Source: Antedon mediterranea (taxonomy: Eukaryota; Echinodermata; Crinoidea; Comatulida; Antedonidae). From it: DNA of 64,000 bases. Of the stretch, positions 62,801-64,000 are shown one piece after another. Location: contig NC_092671.1 of NCBI RefSeq assembly GCF_964355755.1, positions 13,250,501 through 13,314,500 of the forward strand, given 5' to 3'. How positions within the stretch are numbered: position 1 is the first letter of the stretch; every line of letters starts with the position of its first letter. The translations under genes and the position numbers were made by a program. The notes below the pieces were generated by a model that saw nothing but the letters and a program-made list of their open reading frames with translations, was not told the DNA's origin and made no database searches.

Positions 62801-64000
62801 TTGTTTGACTCAACAACAGGTTTGGATATAACAACACAGCAAGATTCCACAACAGATGACGTAACTCCTGATGAAGGTCAAACAACACAAGCTTCAACGA
62901 CTTTTTTTGACTCAACAACAGCTTTGGATAAAACAACACAGCAAGATTCTACAACAACAGCTGACGTAACTACTGATGAAGGTATAACAACACAAGCTTC
63001 AACCACTTTGTTTGACTCAACAACAGGTGTGGATATAACAACACAGCAAGATTCTACAACAGTTGACGTTACTACTGATGAAGGTATAACAACACAAGCT
63101 TCAACCACTTTTTTTGACTCAACAACAGGTGTGGATATAACAACACAGCAAGATTCTACAACAGTTGACGTAACTACTGATGAAGTACAAGCTTCAACCA
63201 CATTGTTTGACTCAACAACAGGTTTGGATATAACAACACAGCAAGATTCTACAACAGTTTACGTAACTACTGATGAAGGTATAACAACTCAAGCCTCAAC
63301 CACTTTGTTTGACTCAACAACAGGTGTGGATATAACAACACAGCAAGAATCTACAACAGTTGACGTAACTACTGATGAAGTACAAGCTTCAACCACATTG
63401 TTTGACTCAACAACAGGTTTGGATATAACAACACAGAAAGATTCTACAACATTTGACGTTACTACTGATGAAAGTATAACAACACAAGCTTCAACCACTT
63501 TGTTTGACTCAACAACAGGTGTGGATATAACAACACAGCAAGATTCTACAACAGTTGACGTAACTACTGATGAAGTACAAGCTTCAACCACATTGTTTGA
63601 CTCAACAACAGGTTTAGATATAACAACACAGCAAGATTCTACAGCAGTTGACGTTACTACTGATGAAGGTATAACAACACAAGCCTCAACCACATTGTTT
63701 GATTCAACAACAGGTTTGGATATAACAACACAGAAAGAGTCTACAACAGTTGACGTAACTACTGATGAAGGTATAACAACTCAAGCCTCAACTACATTGT
63801 TTGACTCAACAACAGGTTTAGATATAACAACACAGCAAGATTCTACAACAGTTGACGTAACTACTGATGAAGTACAAGCTTCAACCACATTGTTTGACTC
63901 AACAACAGATTTGGATATAACAACACAGCAAGATTCTACAACAGTTGACGTAACTACTGATGAAGGTATAACAATACAAGCTTCAACCACATTGTTTGAC
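47859..64000 (+). CDS. Giant exon of a second secreted Thr-rich, mucin-like repeat protein (right gene, C-terminus off window)
   Basis: A splice acceptor (AATTTAATAATTTCAG) precedes 47859. From there the plus frame is open to the window end, about 5,380 codons. It enters in phase 1, with AG completing a Glu codon if preceded by G. A short leader (DITTAEEETTENSTTLF) leads into roughly 160 tandem units of 34 residues, with 31-residue variants in which DEGITTQAS is shortened to DEVQAS. The unit contains ITTQQDSTTVDVTTDEG and ASTTLFDSTTG(L/V)D: 12 Thr, 3 Ser, 5 Asp and 1 Glu, with no Pro and basic residues only in a QKD variant. Such composition suggests a dense O-glycan-bearing, acidic extended polymer; function is inferred. 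It is a paralogue of the left gene, divergently oriented. Confidence 0.85.
47930..64000 (+). repeat. Tandem array of about 160 units of 102/93 bp (34/31 aa), right gene, runs off window
   Basis: Units are 102 bp, or 93 bp in the variant carrying GATGAAGTACAAGC. Multi-unit blocks recur at fixed in-frame offsets: 1,113 bp (49144, 50257, 51370), 798 bp (53077, 53875) and 1,302 bp (60880 to 62182, 61186 to 62488, 61576 to 62878). These show repeated recent block duplication. Units are about 95 percent alike to those of the left array in reverse complement. Confidence 0.88.

Noticed and set aside
47812-63990. Valine-rich minus-strand open frames in the right array
   Set aside because: Same explanation: antisense shadows of the plus-strand giant exon, each ending at stops created by the 93-bp unit or unit variants.
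47930-64000. CRISPR-like array of regular repeats
   Set aside because: Repeats are contiguous, coding 102-bp units with no unique spacers, in an intron-bearing animal genome.

Overview
The window is AT-rich metazoan nuclear DNA. Spliceosomal introns, several decayed non-LTR retrotransposons, MITE-like elements and microsatellites all point to an animal. The repeat styles suggest a marine invertebrate, perhaps an echinoderm: many TAGGCCTA words, hairpins of the AGTCGCGT/ACGCGACT type, and a 'lacctccctggcggaggta'-style repeat end. That taxonomic guess is weak.

The main content is a head-to-head pair of very large genes for secreted, threonine-rich, mucin-like repeat proteins. The left gene is on the minus strand. 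It has a signal-peptide exon (26353-26425), a small 74-codon cassette exon (19093-19314) and a giant exon that runs from 16442 leftwards off the window. The right gene is on the plus strand. Its giant exon starts at a splice acceptor at 47859 and runs off the right end; its best signal-peptide exon is 30235/30271-30370. Both giant exons stay open for about 16 kb and consist mostly of the same 34-residue unit (12 Thr and 3 Ser in 34, acidic, almost no basic residues). In the left gene the 34-aa array is followed by a 39-aa family and then a 47-aa family. Long valine-rich frames on the opposite strand of both arrays are antisense shadows, not genes.

Layout: 1-16442 left giant exon; 16443-19092 intron copy A; 19093-19314 exon 2; 19315-26352 intron copy B, a paralogue of copy A enlarged by two LINE insertions (about 20018-20990 and 21300-25520); 26353-26425 exon 1; 26426-30234 intergenic, with one copy of a 1.1-1.3 kb repeat; 30235-30370 right exon 1; 30371-47858 inferred large intron or intergenic DNA with LINE fragments (32260-33062, 35370-36975), hairpin tandem repeats (39305-39745), a MITE (about 39970-40132), an inverted-repeat element complex (40414-47044) and a possible tiny two-exon minus-strand gene (45517-45819); 47859-64000 right giant exon.

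The genes probably act outside the cell as heavily O-glycosylated, extended, hydrated polymers (mucus, cuticle, egg coat or adhesive). That role is inferred from composition and secretion signals only; no recognisable non-repeat domain lies inside the window.
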